Origin: Planctomycetota bacterium
GTDB taxonomy: Bacteria; Planctomycetota; Brocadiia; SM23-32
Length of the DNA stretch: 5,543 nt
Direction of reading: 5' to 3'
NCBI GenBank assembly: GCA_030604585.1
Contig: JAUVVP010000177.1
Coordinates: 1 to 5,543, forward strand
The notes under the pieces: generated by a model
What the model was told of the DNA's origin: nothing
The model's database searches: none
The model's input: the letters and a program-made list of their open reading frames with translations, nothing else
Part shown: positions 1-5,543 of the stretch, piece after piece
How the letters are laid out: every line of letters starts with the position of its first letter
How positions within the stretch are numbered: the stretch's first letter is position 1
Position numbers and translations under genes: made by a program

Positions 1-1
1 C

Positions 2-211
2 TCCCAGGCCGAACTCATCGTCATAACGACCGAGCAGATAGCCGACACCGTTCGCGAGAAGGTCAGCGCCATACGGTTCCTGGTCCCGAGCGGGGCCGAG
101 GGCAGGGAGGCGCTGCCGCTCATCGTCGAGATTCCCGGTCCCCAGGGACCCAGCGAGAAGAGCCCCTCCCTGATGAAGATGATCCGGGAAGCCGTCGGCA
201 TCAGGTTCTGA
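2..211 (+). CDS. atpF: V/A-type ATP synthase subunit F, C-terminal part (5' end outside window)
   Basis: The frame open from base 2 to the TGA at 209-211 gives 69 residues with no start codon, so the gene begins upstream. The peptide has the hallmarks of the subunit F C-terminal half: a hydrophobic strand ELIVITTEQIAD (which carries the typical 'lIlIt..iA' pattern), then PLIVEIPGPQG, and a closing helix ending in EAVGIRF. Subunit F sits on the central rotor with D and can regulate ATP hydrolysis through its mobile C-terminal helix (known of the family). Family members are about 100-110 residues, so roughly a third is missing. The stop lies 26 bases before the subunit E start. F placed directly before E, not after a C gene, is unusual. 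Identification is firm for so short a piece because the EIPGP signature is distinctive and the context agrees. Confidence 0.86.
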   Translation, partial: SQAELIVITTEQIADTVREKVSAIRFLVPSGAEGREALPLIVEIPGPQGPSEKSPSLMKMIREAVGIRF

Positions 212-237
212 GGGCGAATACAGCGGCGTCCAATGCC

Positions 238-879
238 ATGAGTCACCAGGAAGACGCGCTCACGCAGGAGATAATCGCCGACGCCCGGAGGCGCGCCGAC
301 CGGATCAAGCAGCGCGCCGAACGCGACGCCCGGAAGGTGATGGACGAGGCCCGCAAGGCGGCGCAGGCGGAGCGGGAGGGCCTGCTTCAGGTCGCGGCGC
401 GGCGCGCCGAGCATGAGCGGCAGGTCAGCCGCGGCCGCCTCGAGCAGGACCTGGCAAGGCTCAGGCTGCAGGTTCGCCAGGACCTGGTGCAGCGCGTCCG
501 GGCCGAGGCCGAGCGGCGGCTGGCGGAACTGGCGGCGGGAGCGGACCACCGGGAGGTGTTGAAGAAGCTGGCGCTGCTGGCCGTCGAGGCCATGAGCGGG
601 GAGCGGTTCGAGCTGGTCCTGTGCCCGCGCGACAGGCAGAGATGGGGCGAAGAGCTGGCCGCCGAGGTCCGTGACGCCGTGCAGGGGCGGCTGGGGCGCG
701 AGGCGCGTGTCGAGCTCTCCGAGGAGACGTTGTCGTCCGCCGGCGGGCTCGTGGTAAGGGGCGCCGACGGACATGAGGTGGCCGACCAGAGCTTTGAAGC
801 GCGTCTCGACAGGCTCTGGGAGCGGATATGCATCGAAGTCGCGGCGATGCTTCCCGATCTGCCGGGGACGGACGAATGA
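238..879 (+). CDS. atpE: V/A-type ATP synthase subunit E (peripheral stalk)
   Basis: This 213-residue protein has the two-part layout of subunit E. Residues ~8-100 are a long, highly charged Ala/Arg/Glu-rich helix with heptad character, which forms the peripheral-stalk coiled coil. Residues ~105-205 form the alpha/beta head that binds the top of subunit B. The C-terminal signature is clear: SAGGLVVRGADGHEVADQSF (167-186) matches the family 'GGv.l...dG...idnT' pattern, followed by the helix ARLDRLWERICIEVAAML. Length is in the usual range (about 190-210). The ATG at 238 is preferred because the N-terminal helix starts at once and fits the family; no good Shine-Dalgarno is visible just upstream. 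An ATG at 233 is in another frame. The stop overlaps the ATG of subunit A by four bases, implying translational coupling. In the complex, E pairs with subunit G/H to form the stator; no G/H gene is visible here. Confidence 0.92.
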   Translation: MSHQEDALTQEIIADARRRADRIKQRAERDARKVMDEARKAAQAEREGLLQVAARRAEHERQVSRGRLEQDLARLRLQVRQDLVQRVRAEAERRLAELAAGADHREVLKKLALLAVEAMSGERFELVLCPRDRQRWGEELAAEVRDAVQGRLGREARVELSEETLSSAGGLVVRGADGHEVADQSFEARLDRLWERICIEVAAMLPDLPGTDE

Positions 880-2648
880 GCGGCCCGAGGGCACAGGCCG
901 GCAGCATCAGGCGGGTCAGCGGCCCCATCGTCGAGGCCGTCGGCATGGCCAGCGCGCAGGCCTACGAGGTGGTCAGGGTCGGCCCCCAGGCCCTCATCGG
1001 GGAAGTGATCAAGCTGGCCGGCGACGTGGCCACGATCCAGGTCTACGAGTACACCGGGGGGCTGAGGCCCGGCGACGGGGTGCAGCGCACCGGCGCTGCG
1101 CTCTCGCTAGTGCTCGCTCCCGGCCTGCTGGGAAGCATCTTCGACGGCATCCAGCGCCCGCTCAGCATGCTGGCCGAGCAGACCGGCGCCTTTCTGAAGC
1201 CCGGCGTCGTGGCCGACGCGCTCGACGTGGCCAGGAAGTGGCGCTTCGTCCCCCGGGTCCGTCCGGACCAGGAACTCCGGGCGGGGGAGGCCTTCGGCGT
1301 CGTCCAGGAGACCCGGGCCATCGAGCACCGCCTGCTGGTGCCCCCGGGCGTGGAGGGCAAGGTCAGCACCGTCGAGCCCGAGGGTGAGTACGCGATAACG
1401 GACGTCCTCTGCGTGATGGACGGCGAGGCGGGGCCGGCGGAGCTGACCATGATTCAGCGGTGGCCCGTGCGGCGGCCCCGTCCGTTCCGCAGGCGCAGGG
1501 CGAGCACCCAGGTGCTGGTGACCGGCCAGCGCGTCATTGACACCTTCTTCCCCATAGCCCGTGGCGGCACGGCGGCCGTGCCCGGCGACTTCGGCACCGG
1601 CAAGACCATACTTCAGCATCAGTTTGCCAAGTGGAGCGACGCGGACGTCGTCGTCTACGTCGGCTGCGGCGAGCGCGGCAACGAGATGACGGACATACTG
1701 CGCAGCTTCCCCGAGCTGGAGGACCCCCACACGGGCCGTTCGTTGATGGAGCGGACCGTGCTGATCGCCAACACGTCGAACATGCCGGTGGCCGCCCGCG
1801 AGGTCTCCATCTACACGGGCATCACCATAGCCGAGTACTACCGGGACATGGGCTACGCCGTGGCGCTGATGGCGGACTCGACCAGCCGGTGGGCCGAGGC
1901 CCTGCGGGAGGCGAGCAGCCGCCTGGAGGAGATGCCGGCCGAGGAGGGCTTCCCGGCCTACCTGGCGGCCCGACTGGCCCAGTTCTACGAGAGGGCCGGC
2001 CTGGTGGAGACCCTCGGCGGCGACGAGGGCAGCATCACGGTCGTGGGGGCTGTCAGCCCCCCCGGCGGCGACTTCAGCGAGCCGGTCACCCAGCACACCA
2101 CGCGGTTCGTGCGCTGCTTCTGGGCGCTGGACCCGGACCTGGCCCATGCCCGCCATTACCCGGCCATAAGCTGGCTGGACAGCTACAGCGAGTACGTGGG
2201 CGACGTGGCCGACTGGTGGGCGCGGTTCAACCCCGACTGGAGCGCCCAGCGCGAGGAGATGATGAACCTGCTGGCGGAGGAGGACAGGCTCCAGCAGATA
2301 GTCAGGCTGGTCGGCCCCGACGTGCTGCCCGACGCGCAGCGGCTGGTGCTGCTGGTGGCGGACATGTTCAAGACCGGCTTCCTGCAACAGGACGCCGGGG
2401 ACGAGGTGGACACCTATTGCGCGCCCCGCAAGCAGGAACTGCTGCTGAAGGGGTTCGTGGACTTCCTGCGCGGGACCCGTCGCATAATCGCCCAGGGTGC
2501 ACCCATCGCCCGCGTGCGGCAGTTGCCCATAATCCAGGACCTGCTGAGGGCCAGATCCGTCATTCCCAACGATGACGAGGAGGCGCTCGACGGCCTGCTG
2601 GGCCGCCTCGCCGACCAGTTGGACGAGTTGGCGAGGGAGTACTCATGA
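876..2648 (+). CDS. atpA: V/A-type ATP synthase catalytic subunit A
   Basis: 590 residues, the normal length for catalytic subunit A, which binds and turns over ATP in the A3B3 head. Seen in order: an N-terminal beta-barrel opening with [13 protein letters not shown] (9-21); the bulge region of V/A-type A subunits at roughly 110-200, absent from F-type beta; the P-loop GDFGTGKT (237-244, Lys243); the catalytic glutamate in GCGERGNEM (Glu266); Walker [10 protein letters not shown] with Asp334; [15 protein letters not shown] (394-408); and the helical C-terminal domain. The usual P-loop is GPFGSGKT, so Asp238 and Thr241 are substitutions, but all catalytic residues are present. The ATG at 876 is chosen over an in-frame ATG at 828 because the longer form would add 16 poorly matching residues and overlap subunit E by 52 bases. 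A weak GGGGA (863-867) precedes 876. The stop overlaps the start of subunit B by four bases. Confidence 0.98.
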   Translation: MSGPRAQAGSIRRVSGPIVEAVGMASAQAYEVVRVGPQALIGEVIKLAGDVATIQVYEYTGGLRPGDGVQRTGAALSLVLAPGLLGSIFDGIQRPLSMLAEQTGAFLKPGVVADALDVARKWRFVPRVRPDQELRAGEAFGVVQETRAIEHRLLVPPGVEGKVSTVEPEGEYAITDVLCVMDGEAGPAELTMIQRWPVRRPRPFRRRRASTQVLVTGQRVIDTFFPIARGGTAAVPGDFGTGKTILQHQFAKWSDADVVVYVGCGERGNEMTDILRSFPELEDPHTGRSLMERTVLIANTSNMPVAAREVSIYTGITIAEYYRDMGYAVALMADSTSRWAEALREASSRLEEMPAEEGFPAYLAARLAQFYERAGLVETLGGDEGSITVVGAVSPPGGDFSEPVTQHTTRFVRCFWALDPDLAHARHYPAISWLDSYSEYVGDVADWWARFNPDWSAQREEMMNLLAEEDRLQQIVRLVGPDVLPDAQRLVLLVADMFKTGFLQQDAGDEVDTYCAPRKQELLLKGFVDFLRGTRRIIAQGAPIARVRQLPIIQDLLRARSVIPNDDEEALDGLLGRLADQLDELAREYS

Positions 2649-4066
2649 TCCAGGACAGCCCGGTGCAGTACGTGGGCGTTGACCGCGTTGAGGAACCCCT
2701 GATCTTCGTCTCCGGCGTGCACGGGGTCGGCTACGACGAGACCGTGGAGGTCCTGGACCCGCAGGGGAATGCCCGGCCCGGCACCGTCCTGGAAGTGAAC
2801 GGCCAGACGGCCGTGGTGCAGGTGCTCGGCGGCACCATCGGGCTGTCCAACACGGGCACGCGCGTGCGCTTCCACGGCCGGCCGCTCAGTGTGTGCGTCA
2901 GTGAGGACATGCTCGGGCGCGCCTTCGACGGCCTCGGCCGCCCCATTGACGGGGGCCCGGCGCCCTTCGGCGGCGAACTGAGGGACGTCAACGGCGTCCC
3001 CATCAACCCGGCCGCCCGCACCTATCCCAGCGAGTTCATCCAGACCGGCATCAGCATCATTGACGGCTCCAACAGCCTGATCCGAGGCCAGAAGCTGCCC
3101 ATCTTCAGCGGCAGCGGCATGCCGCACGACCGGCTGGCCGCCCAGATAGTGCGGCAGGCGACGCTGCCGGGGCAGGAGGCGTCCTTCGCCGTCATCCTGG
3201 CAGGCATGGGGATCAAGAACGACGAAGTGGAGTTCTTCCGCCACAGCTTCGAGAGCGCCGGCGTGCTGGGCAAGGTGGCCCTCTTCCTCAGCCTGGCCGA
3301 CGCGCCCAGCGTCGAGCGAGTCCAGACGCCGCGCACCGCCCTGACGCTGGCCGAATACCTCGCCGTCGACAAAGACATGCACGTGCTGGTGATCCTGACC
3401 GACATGACCAACTACTGCGACGCCCTGCGCGAGATAAGCAGCGCCCGGGACGAGATACCCGCGCGCAAGGGCTACCCCGGCCACCTCTACAGCGACCTGG
3501 CCGCCATCTACGAGCGCGCCGGCCGCATCGAGGGCTCCGAGGGATCCATCACGCTCATGCCGATCCTGACCATGCCTTCCGACGACATCTCGCACCCCGT
3601 GCCGGACCTGACCGGCTACATCACCGAGGGGGAGATCGTCTGCGACCGGTCGCTGTTCCGCCAGGGCATCTATCCCCCGGTTTCGGCGCTGCTCAGCCTT
3701 TCGCGTCTCATGAAGGACGGCGTGGGCGCCGGCGCCACACGCGAGGACCACATGGACATATCGAACCAGCTCTATGCCGCCTACAGCCGGGTGGATTCGG
3801 TGCGAGGGCTGGCCTCGGTCATCGGCGAGGAAGAGCTCTCGCCCATGGACAGGCAGGTGCTGGAGTTCGGCGATGCCTTCGAGAAGCAGTACGTCAACCA
3901 GGGCGAGGACGAGAACCGTTCCGTCGAGCAGACGCTGGACATCGCCTGGCGGGTGGCGGGCATACTGCCCCGCAGCGAGCTGGCCCGACTGAGCGACGAA
4001 CTGCTGGACCGCTACTACCGCCGCGAGAGCGAGCGCGAGCGACCGGATGCCGAAGGCAACGAATAG
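2645..4066 (+). CDS. atpB: V/A-type ATP synthase regulatory subunit B
   Basis: 473 residues, the usual size for subunit B, the non-catalytic partner alternating with A in the head. The nucleotide-binding fold is intact, but the P-loop is degenerate: [12 protein letters not shown] (154-165) replaces GxxGxGK[ST], as is standard for B. Other family marks are [17 protein letters not shown] (89-105), [20 protein letters not shown] (128-147), the stretch [17 protein letters not shown] (249-265), and [19 protein letters not shown] (276-294). [12 protein letters not shown] (350-361) holds the arginine finger, Arg354, which completes the active site of neighbouring A; the residue before SLSRLM is Leu here where Pro is common. 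A good ribosome site, GAGGGAG (2633-2639), lies five bases before the ATG, inside the end of subunit A, so B can be initiated independently as well as by coupling. A 99-base gap with strong dyad symmetry follows. Confidence 0.98.
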   Translation: MIQDSPVQYVGVDRVEEPLIFVSGVHGVGYDETVEVLDPQGNARPGTVLEVNGQTAVVQVLGGTIGLSNTGTRVRFHGRPLSVCVSEDMLGRAFDGLGRPIDGGPAPFGGELRDVNGVPINPAARTYPSEFIQTGISIIDGSNSLIRGQKLPIFSGSGMPHDRLAAQIVRQATLPGQEASFAVILAGMGIKNDEVEFFRHSFESAGVLGKVALFLSLADAPSVERVQTPRTALTLAEYLAVDKDMHVLVILTDMTNYCDALREISSARDEIPARKGYPGHLYSDLAAIYERAGRIEGSEGSITLMPILTMPSDDISHPVPDLTGYITEGEIVCDRSLFRQGIYPPVSALLSLSRLMKDGVGAGATREDHMDISNQLYAAYSRVDSVRGLASVIGEEELSPMDRQVLEFGDAFEKQYVNQGEDENRSVEQTLDIAWRVAGILPRSELARLSDELLDRYYRRESERERPDAEGNE

Positions 4067-4138
4067 GACCACAACGATACGACGTCAGGCAGAGAGGCGG
4101 GCTGCTGGCCGCGCGTTGGACGTTGTGTCGTCGTGGTT
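4067..4138. repeat. Long imperfect hairpin between subunits B and D
   Basis: Bases 4067-4086 can pair with 4119-4138: 20 positions with a single A-C mismatch (4073/4132) and three G-U wobbles (4067/4138, 4078/4127, 4081/4124) in the RNA reading. The loop of about 32 bases has a further small stem (4097-4100 with 4109-4112). The stem begins one base after the subunit B stop. No clear run of T follows the right arm (TGATCTCTTCGTTC), so it does not look like a standard intrinsic terminator; read-through with mRNA stabilisation or partial attenuation is possible. The right arm contains a motif that recurs in the gap after the stress-protein gene, suggesting that the hairpin is a copy of a dispersed palindromic repeat. 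Pairing was worked out by eye, without energy calculation. Confidence 0.7.
4121..4138 (+). repeat. Dispersed intergenic repeat motif, copy 1
   Basis: The 18 bases CGTTGTGTCGTCGTGGTT are matched at 17 positions by 5434-5451, the only difference being C versus A at the twelfth base. This copy is the right arm of the B-D hairpin. The left arm, 4068-4084, is a diverged inverted copy of the same motif. Both copies lie only in intergenic sequence, about 1.3 kb apart. Confidence 0.7.
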
Positions 4139-4165
4139 GATCTCTTCGTTCTATGACGACGGGCC

Positions 4166-4849
4166 ATGCCTGAACTGAAGACAACGCCAACGCGACGCAA
4201 CTACCTGGAGCTTCAGAAGAGCCTCCAGCGCATCCGCGAAGGGCACGACCTGCTGGAGCAGAAACGGCAGATACTGGTCCTGGAACTGATGGCCCAGATC
4301 GAGGCCGCCGGGCGCGTCAAGGACCAGATCGCCGACACGATGGCGGCCGCCTACGAGGCGCTGCGCAGGGCCGCCGTGCGGACCGGCCTGACGGGCCTGA
4401 GGCGCCAGAGCTGCGGCATCTCGATGGAGCATGCACTGACGTTCCGCGCGCGTTCGGTGATGGGCGTGCCCGTGCCGGAGATCGGGTGCCGGCCGGCGCC
4501 CTTCGGCCTCCAGTTCGGCCTGACCGACGGGCGCAGCCACACCGACCAGGTGCTTCAGCGATTCCTGGAGGCGCTGCCGCTGGTGGCCGAACTGGCCGCC
4601 GTGGAGAACGCCGTATTCCGGCTGGCCCGCGAGATCAAGCGCACGCAGCGGCGCGTCAACGCCCTTGAAAAGACCTATATCCCGCAGTATGAAGACGCCT
4701 TGAAGTTCATAGATGCGGCGCTGGCGGCCAGGCAGCGCGAGGAGTTCATCGTGCTGCGCAAGGTGAAGCGCAAGCGGCAGCGCGCTGCGGGCCCCAGGCC
4801 CGATTCCTCCCCATCTCCCGCCCCGAGCGGCCGACCGGAGGTGCGCTGA
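4166..4849 (+). CDS. atpD: V/A-type ATP synthase subunit D (central rotor shaft)
   Basis: 227 residues matching subunit D, the antiparallel coiled-coil shaft that turns inside the A3B3 head and meets subunit F and the membrane ring below. The N-terminal helix carries the family pattern TPTRRNYLELQKSL, then EGHDLLEQKRQILVLEL (25-41). The middle includes VMGVPVPEI (98-106), and the C-terminal helix has RVNALEKTYIPQYEDALKFI (163-182) followed by a basic Arg/Lys stretch (192-206). Residues ~207-227 form a Pro/Ser-rich, probably disordered tail (GPRPDSSPSPAPSGRP). The ATG at 4166 is the first in frame after a TGA at 4154-4156; no strong Shine-Dalgarno is visible, unlike for subunit B. The gene follows the 99-base hairpin gap and ends three bases before the stress-protein start. 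Expression relative to A and B could be tuned by the hairpin, since the complex needs one D per three A and B; this is inference. Confidence 0.95.
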   Translation: MPELKTTPTRRNYLELQKSLQRIREGHDLLEQKRQILVLELMAQIEAAGRVKDQIADTMAAAYEALRRAAVRTGLTGLRRQSCGISMEHALTFRARSVMGVPVPEIGCRPAPFGLQFGLTDGRSHTDQVLQRFLEALPLVAELAAVENAVFRLAREIKRTQRRVNALEKTYIPQYEDALKFIDAALAARQREEFIVLRKVKRKRQRAAGPRPDSSPSPAPSGRPEVR

Positions 4850-4852
4850 GCA

Positions 4853-5305
4853 ATGGCCAAACGCACCTACTCCACGATACTCCTCTTCGCCGAAGGCAGC
4901 GACGAGGGGATGAAGGCCGCCCAGGACGCCATCAACCTGGCCTTCGACGAATCGGCCACCCTCATCATCGCCTCCGTGGTGGACACCAGCACGCTGAAGC
5001 AGCTACTCAGCTACCGCATATTCGTCGAAGAGGAGATGGAGGAATACGAGGCGGAACTGGAGGAGTCCTGCCGCAAGCAGATGAACTACATCGCCCAACT
5101 GGCCGACAAGGCCGGCGTCAAGAACCGCACCACGCTGCTCCGGGGCGCCTGCCACACCGTCATCCTGCGCGAGCAGCGCGAACGCAGCGCCGACCTGCTG
5201 GTCATGGGAGCCTATCGGGCCAGCACCGCCAGGCGGGACCTGATGGCGCGCGAGAAGCAGCTCATCATTGACGAGATACCGTGCCCCGTCCTCCTGGTCC
5301 GCTGA
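4853..5305 (+). CDS. Universal stress protein (UspA-fold), probably non-ATP-binding, in the ATPase operon
   Basis: 150 residues with a single UspA-type alpha/beta domain: strand YSTILLFAEGSDEGMKAA (6-23), strand ATLIIASVVD (35-44), an acidic helix EEEMEEYEAELEESC (59-73), then TTLLRGACHTVIL (93-105), SADLLVMGAYRAS (112-124), and a final strand PCPVLLVR (143-150). Length is typical. The ATP-binding signature of nucleotide-binding members, G-x2-G-x9-G-[S/T], is not kept: after Gly119 the second Gly is Arg122, and the 'GS' position reads Ala/Arg (132-133). The usual first-strand Asp is Glu14. It therefore more likely belongs to the non-ATP-binding UspA-like branch. A strong GGAGGTG (4837-4843) lies nine bases before the ATG, within the end of subunit D. 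Three-base spacing strongly implies cotranscription with the ATPase. Its role here is unknown; a regulatory or assembly link to the ATPase would be inference only. Confidence 0.9.
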   Translation: MAKRTYSTILLFAEGSDEGMKAAQDAINLAFDESATLIIASVVDTSTLKQLLSYRIFVEEEMEEYEAELEESCRKQMNYIAQLADKAGVKNRTTLLRGACHTVILREQRERSADLLVMGAYRASTARRDLMAREKQLIIDEIPCPVLLVR

Positions 5306-5423
5306 AGTCAAGTCCGAACACGGAGACACGGAGAAAGGCAATCAAAGACAAAGAAGCACATAACCCAACATGGGGTACGCCCGGTCCTCTTGAATACTGT
5401 TCCACTGTCCGTTAACTACAACC

Positions 5424-5449
5424 CCACTGCGTCCGTTGTGTCGTAGTGG
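5424..5449. repeat. Short hairpin inside the inverted repeat
   Basis: CCACTGCG (5424-5431) can pair with CGTAGTGG (5442-5449) over eight positions, one of them G-U, around a ten-base loop. The right side is part of the shared motif copy at 5434-5451, so it resembles a shortened version of the B-D hairpin. It has no T-tract behind it (TTAGATGTACC follows). Confidence 0.5.
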
Positions 5450-5451
5450 TT
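5434..5451 (+). repeat. Dispersed intergenic repeat motif, copy 2
   Basis: CGTTGTGTCGTAGTGGTT is identical to 4121-4138 except for one base. Here the copy is nested between the arms of the CACGGAG-type inverted repeat, so two repeat types are combined in one gap. Confidence 0.7.
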
Positions 5452-5466
5452 AGATGTACCTTTGCC

Positions 5467-5492
5467 GTTCTCCGTGTTCTCCGTGCCTCCGT
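5467..5492 (+). repeat. Short tandem repeat, 9-base unit
   Basis: The unit GTTCTCCGT occurs twice exactly (5467-5475, 5476-5484), followed by a third, eight-base variant GCCTCCGT (5485-5492). These units make up the right arm of the inverted repeat. The left arm has only two reverse-complement units, which suggests copy-number change by slippage. Confidence 0.7.
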
Positions 5493-5512
5493 GTTGAGAT
5501 ACTTCGTTTACT

Positions 5513-5522
5513 GGGGGAAGGA
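5513..5522 (+). promoter_or_regulatory. Strong purine-rich ribosome binding site for the next gene
   Basis: GGGGGAAGGA ends two bases before the ATG at 5525. The anti-Shine-Dalgarno match (GGGG or AAGGA) is the best reason for thinking a gene starts there. Confidence 0.5.
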
Positions 5523-5524
5523 TC

Positions 5525-5543
5525 ATGAACGAAAGGCTCGAGC
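5525..5543 (+). CDS. Start of an unidentified gene (cut by window end)
   Basis: The ATG at 5525 follows a purine-rich ribosome site and opens a frame reading M-N-E-R-L-E before the window ends. Six residues do not allow any identification. In several bacterial V-type operons the membrane subunits I and K follow D, so this could be one of them, but the peptide gives no support for or against that, and an unrelated gene is equally possible. Confidence 0.4.

Larger units (their letters stand above)
5317..5495. repeat. Inverted repeat with CACGGAG-type arms
   Basis: The left arm AACACGGAGACACGGAGAA (5317-5335) pairs with the right arm TTCTCCGTGCCTCCGTGTT (5477-5495) at 18 of 19 positions, the exception being A5326 with C5486. 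A second register also pairs: 5327-5341 with 5462-5476 matches 14 of 15, because the right arm has one unit more than the left. The left arm has two CACGGAG units (5319-5325, 5327-5333). Similar CACGGAG or CACAGAG arrays are familiar as noncoding repeats in many environmental bacterial genomes (recollection, not checked). The arms enclose about 140 bases, more like a small palindromic or MITE-like element than a terminator. No flanking target duplication is evident. Confidence 0.72.
5306..5524. other. Repeat-filled intergenic region after the stress-protein gene
   Basis: The 219 bases between the stress-protein stop and the next probable start have no convincing coding frame and are visibly lower in GC than the genes. 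The stretch is almost wholly framed by an inverted repeat (5317-5335 with 5477-5495). Inside it lie a shorter hairpin and a copy of the motif also found in the B-D gap. The middle (about 5342-5415) shows nothing recognisable beyond a weak four-base dyad around 5363-5376. No good promoter or T-tailed terminator was seen, so whether transcription of the operon ends here cannot be decided. Confidence 0.6.

Noticed and set aside
828..875. Upstream ATG extending subunit A by 16 residues
   Set aside because: It would overlap subunit E by 52 bases, and the extra residues do not resemble the family N-terminus. The ATG at 876 gives the usual four-base overlap and family length.
1107..2387. Minus-strand open frame (426 codons) opposite subunit A
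   Set aside because: Same reason: a shadow of a certain gene, with compositionally biased translation and no family signature.
1631..2575. Plus-strand alternative frame (314 codons) inside subunit A
   Set aside because: Out of frame with the catalytic subunit; translation is Arg/Gly/Pro/Ala-rich noise.
2414..4072. Long minus-strand open frame (552 codons) opposite subunit B and the end of A
   Set aside because: It lies exactly antisense to subunit B, whose protein is strongly conserved. The translation is low-complexity (His/Ala/Gly/Val-rich) and matches no family; high-GC codon bias produces such antisense openness.
4067..4165. Intrinsic terminator after subunit B
   Set aside because: The stem is strong but no T-run follows, the loop is about 32 bases, and D must still be expressed; a repeat or processing structure fits better.
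4067..4165. Small RNA or tRNA-like gene in the B-D gap
   Set aside because: No cloverleaf or known RNA signature; the pairing is a single long imperfect hairpin explained by the repeat motif.
5003..5341. Minus-strand open frame opposite the stress protein and into the gap
   Set aside because: Antisense to a recognisable UspA-fold gene; no family signature, and its start lies in repeat sequence.
5390..5418. Sigma70-like promoter (TTGAAT, 17 bases, TAACTA) ahead of the gene at 5525
   Set aside because: The -35 half is fair but the -10 half matches the consensus at only two of six positions, and it lies within repeat sequence; not supportable by eye.

Overview
This GC-rich bacterial window carries the catalytic core of a V/A-type (rotary) ATPase/ATP synthase operon, with all genes on the + strand. 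In order: the C-terminal part of subunit F (window start to 211), subunit E (238-879), catalytic subunit A (876-2648), regulatory subunit B (2645-4066), central-stalk subunit D (4166-4849), a small universal stress protein (UspA-fold; 4853-5305), a 219-base repeat-filled gap, and the first six codons of another probable gene (from 5525).

E-A and A-B overlap by four bases (ATGA), and D and the stress protein are three bases apart, so translational coupling within one transcript is likely. B and D are separated by 99 bases that can fold into a long imperfect hairpin. A and B form the A3B3 hexamer that makes or hydrolyses ATP. D and F form the rotating central shaft, and E belongs to the peripheral stalk that holds the hexamer still. 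The membrane subunits (I/a and K/c) and stalk subunit C/d are not in the window, so the coupling ion (H+ or Na+) and the physiological direction cannot be read here. The order F-E-A-B-D differs from the common archaeal, Thermus and Clostridia order E-C-F-A-B-D.

The two real intergenic gaps (4067-4165 and 5306-5524) are the least ordinary part. They share an 18-base motif with 17 identities. The first gap has a stem of about 20 bp. The second is bracketed by a 19-bp inverted repeat built from CACGGAG-type units, with a short tandem array in its right arm. These look like copies of dispersed palindromic intergenic repeats rather than ordinary terminators.

Taxonomy is only weakly constrained. 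A V-type rather than F-type ATPase, high GC with frequent ATA (Ile) and AGG (Arg) codons, and CACGGAG-type intergenic repeats would suit an environmental bacterium of the Planctomycetota/Verrucomicrobiota/Lentisphaerota kind. This is an impression from codon use and repeat style, not a demonstrated assignment. No RNA genes, CRISPR arrays, transposases or minus-strand genes could be supported.
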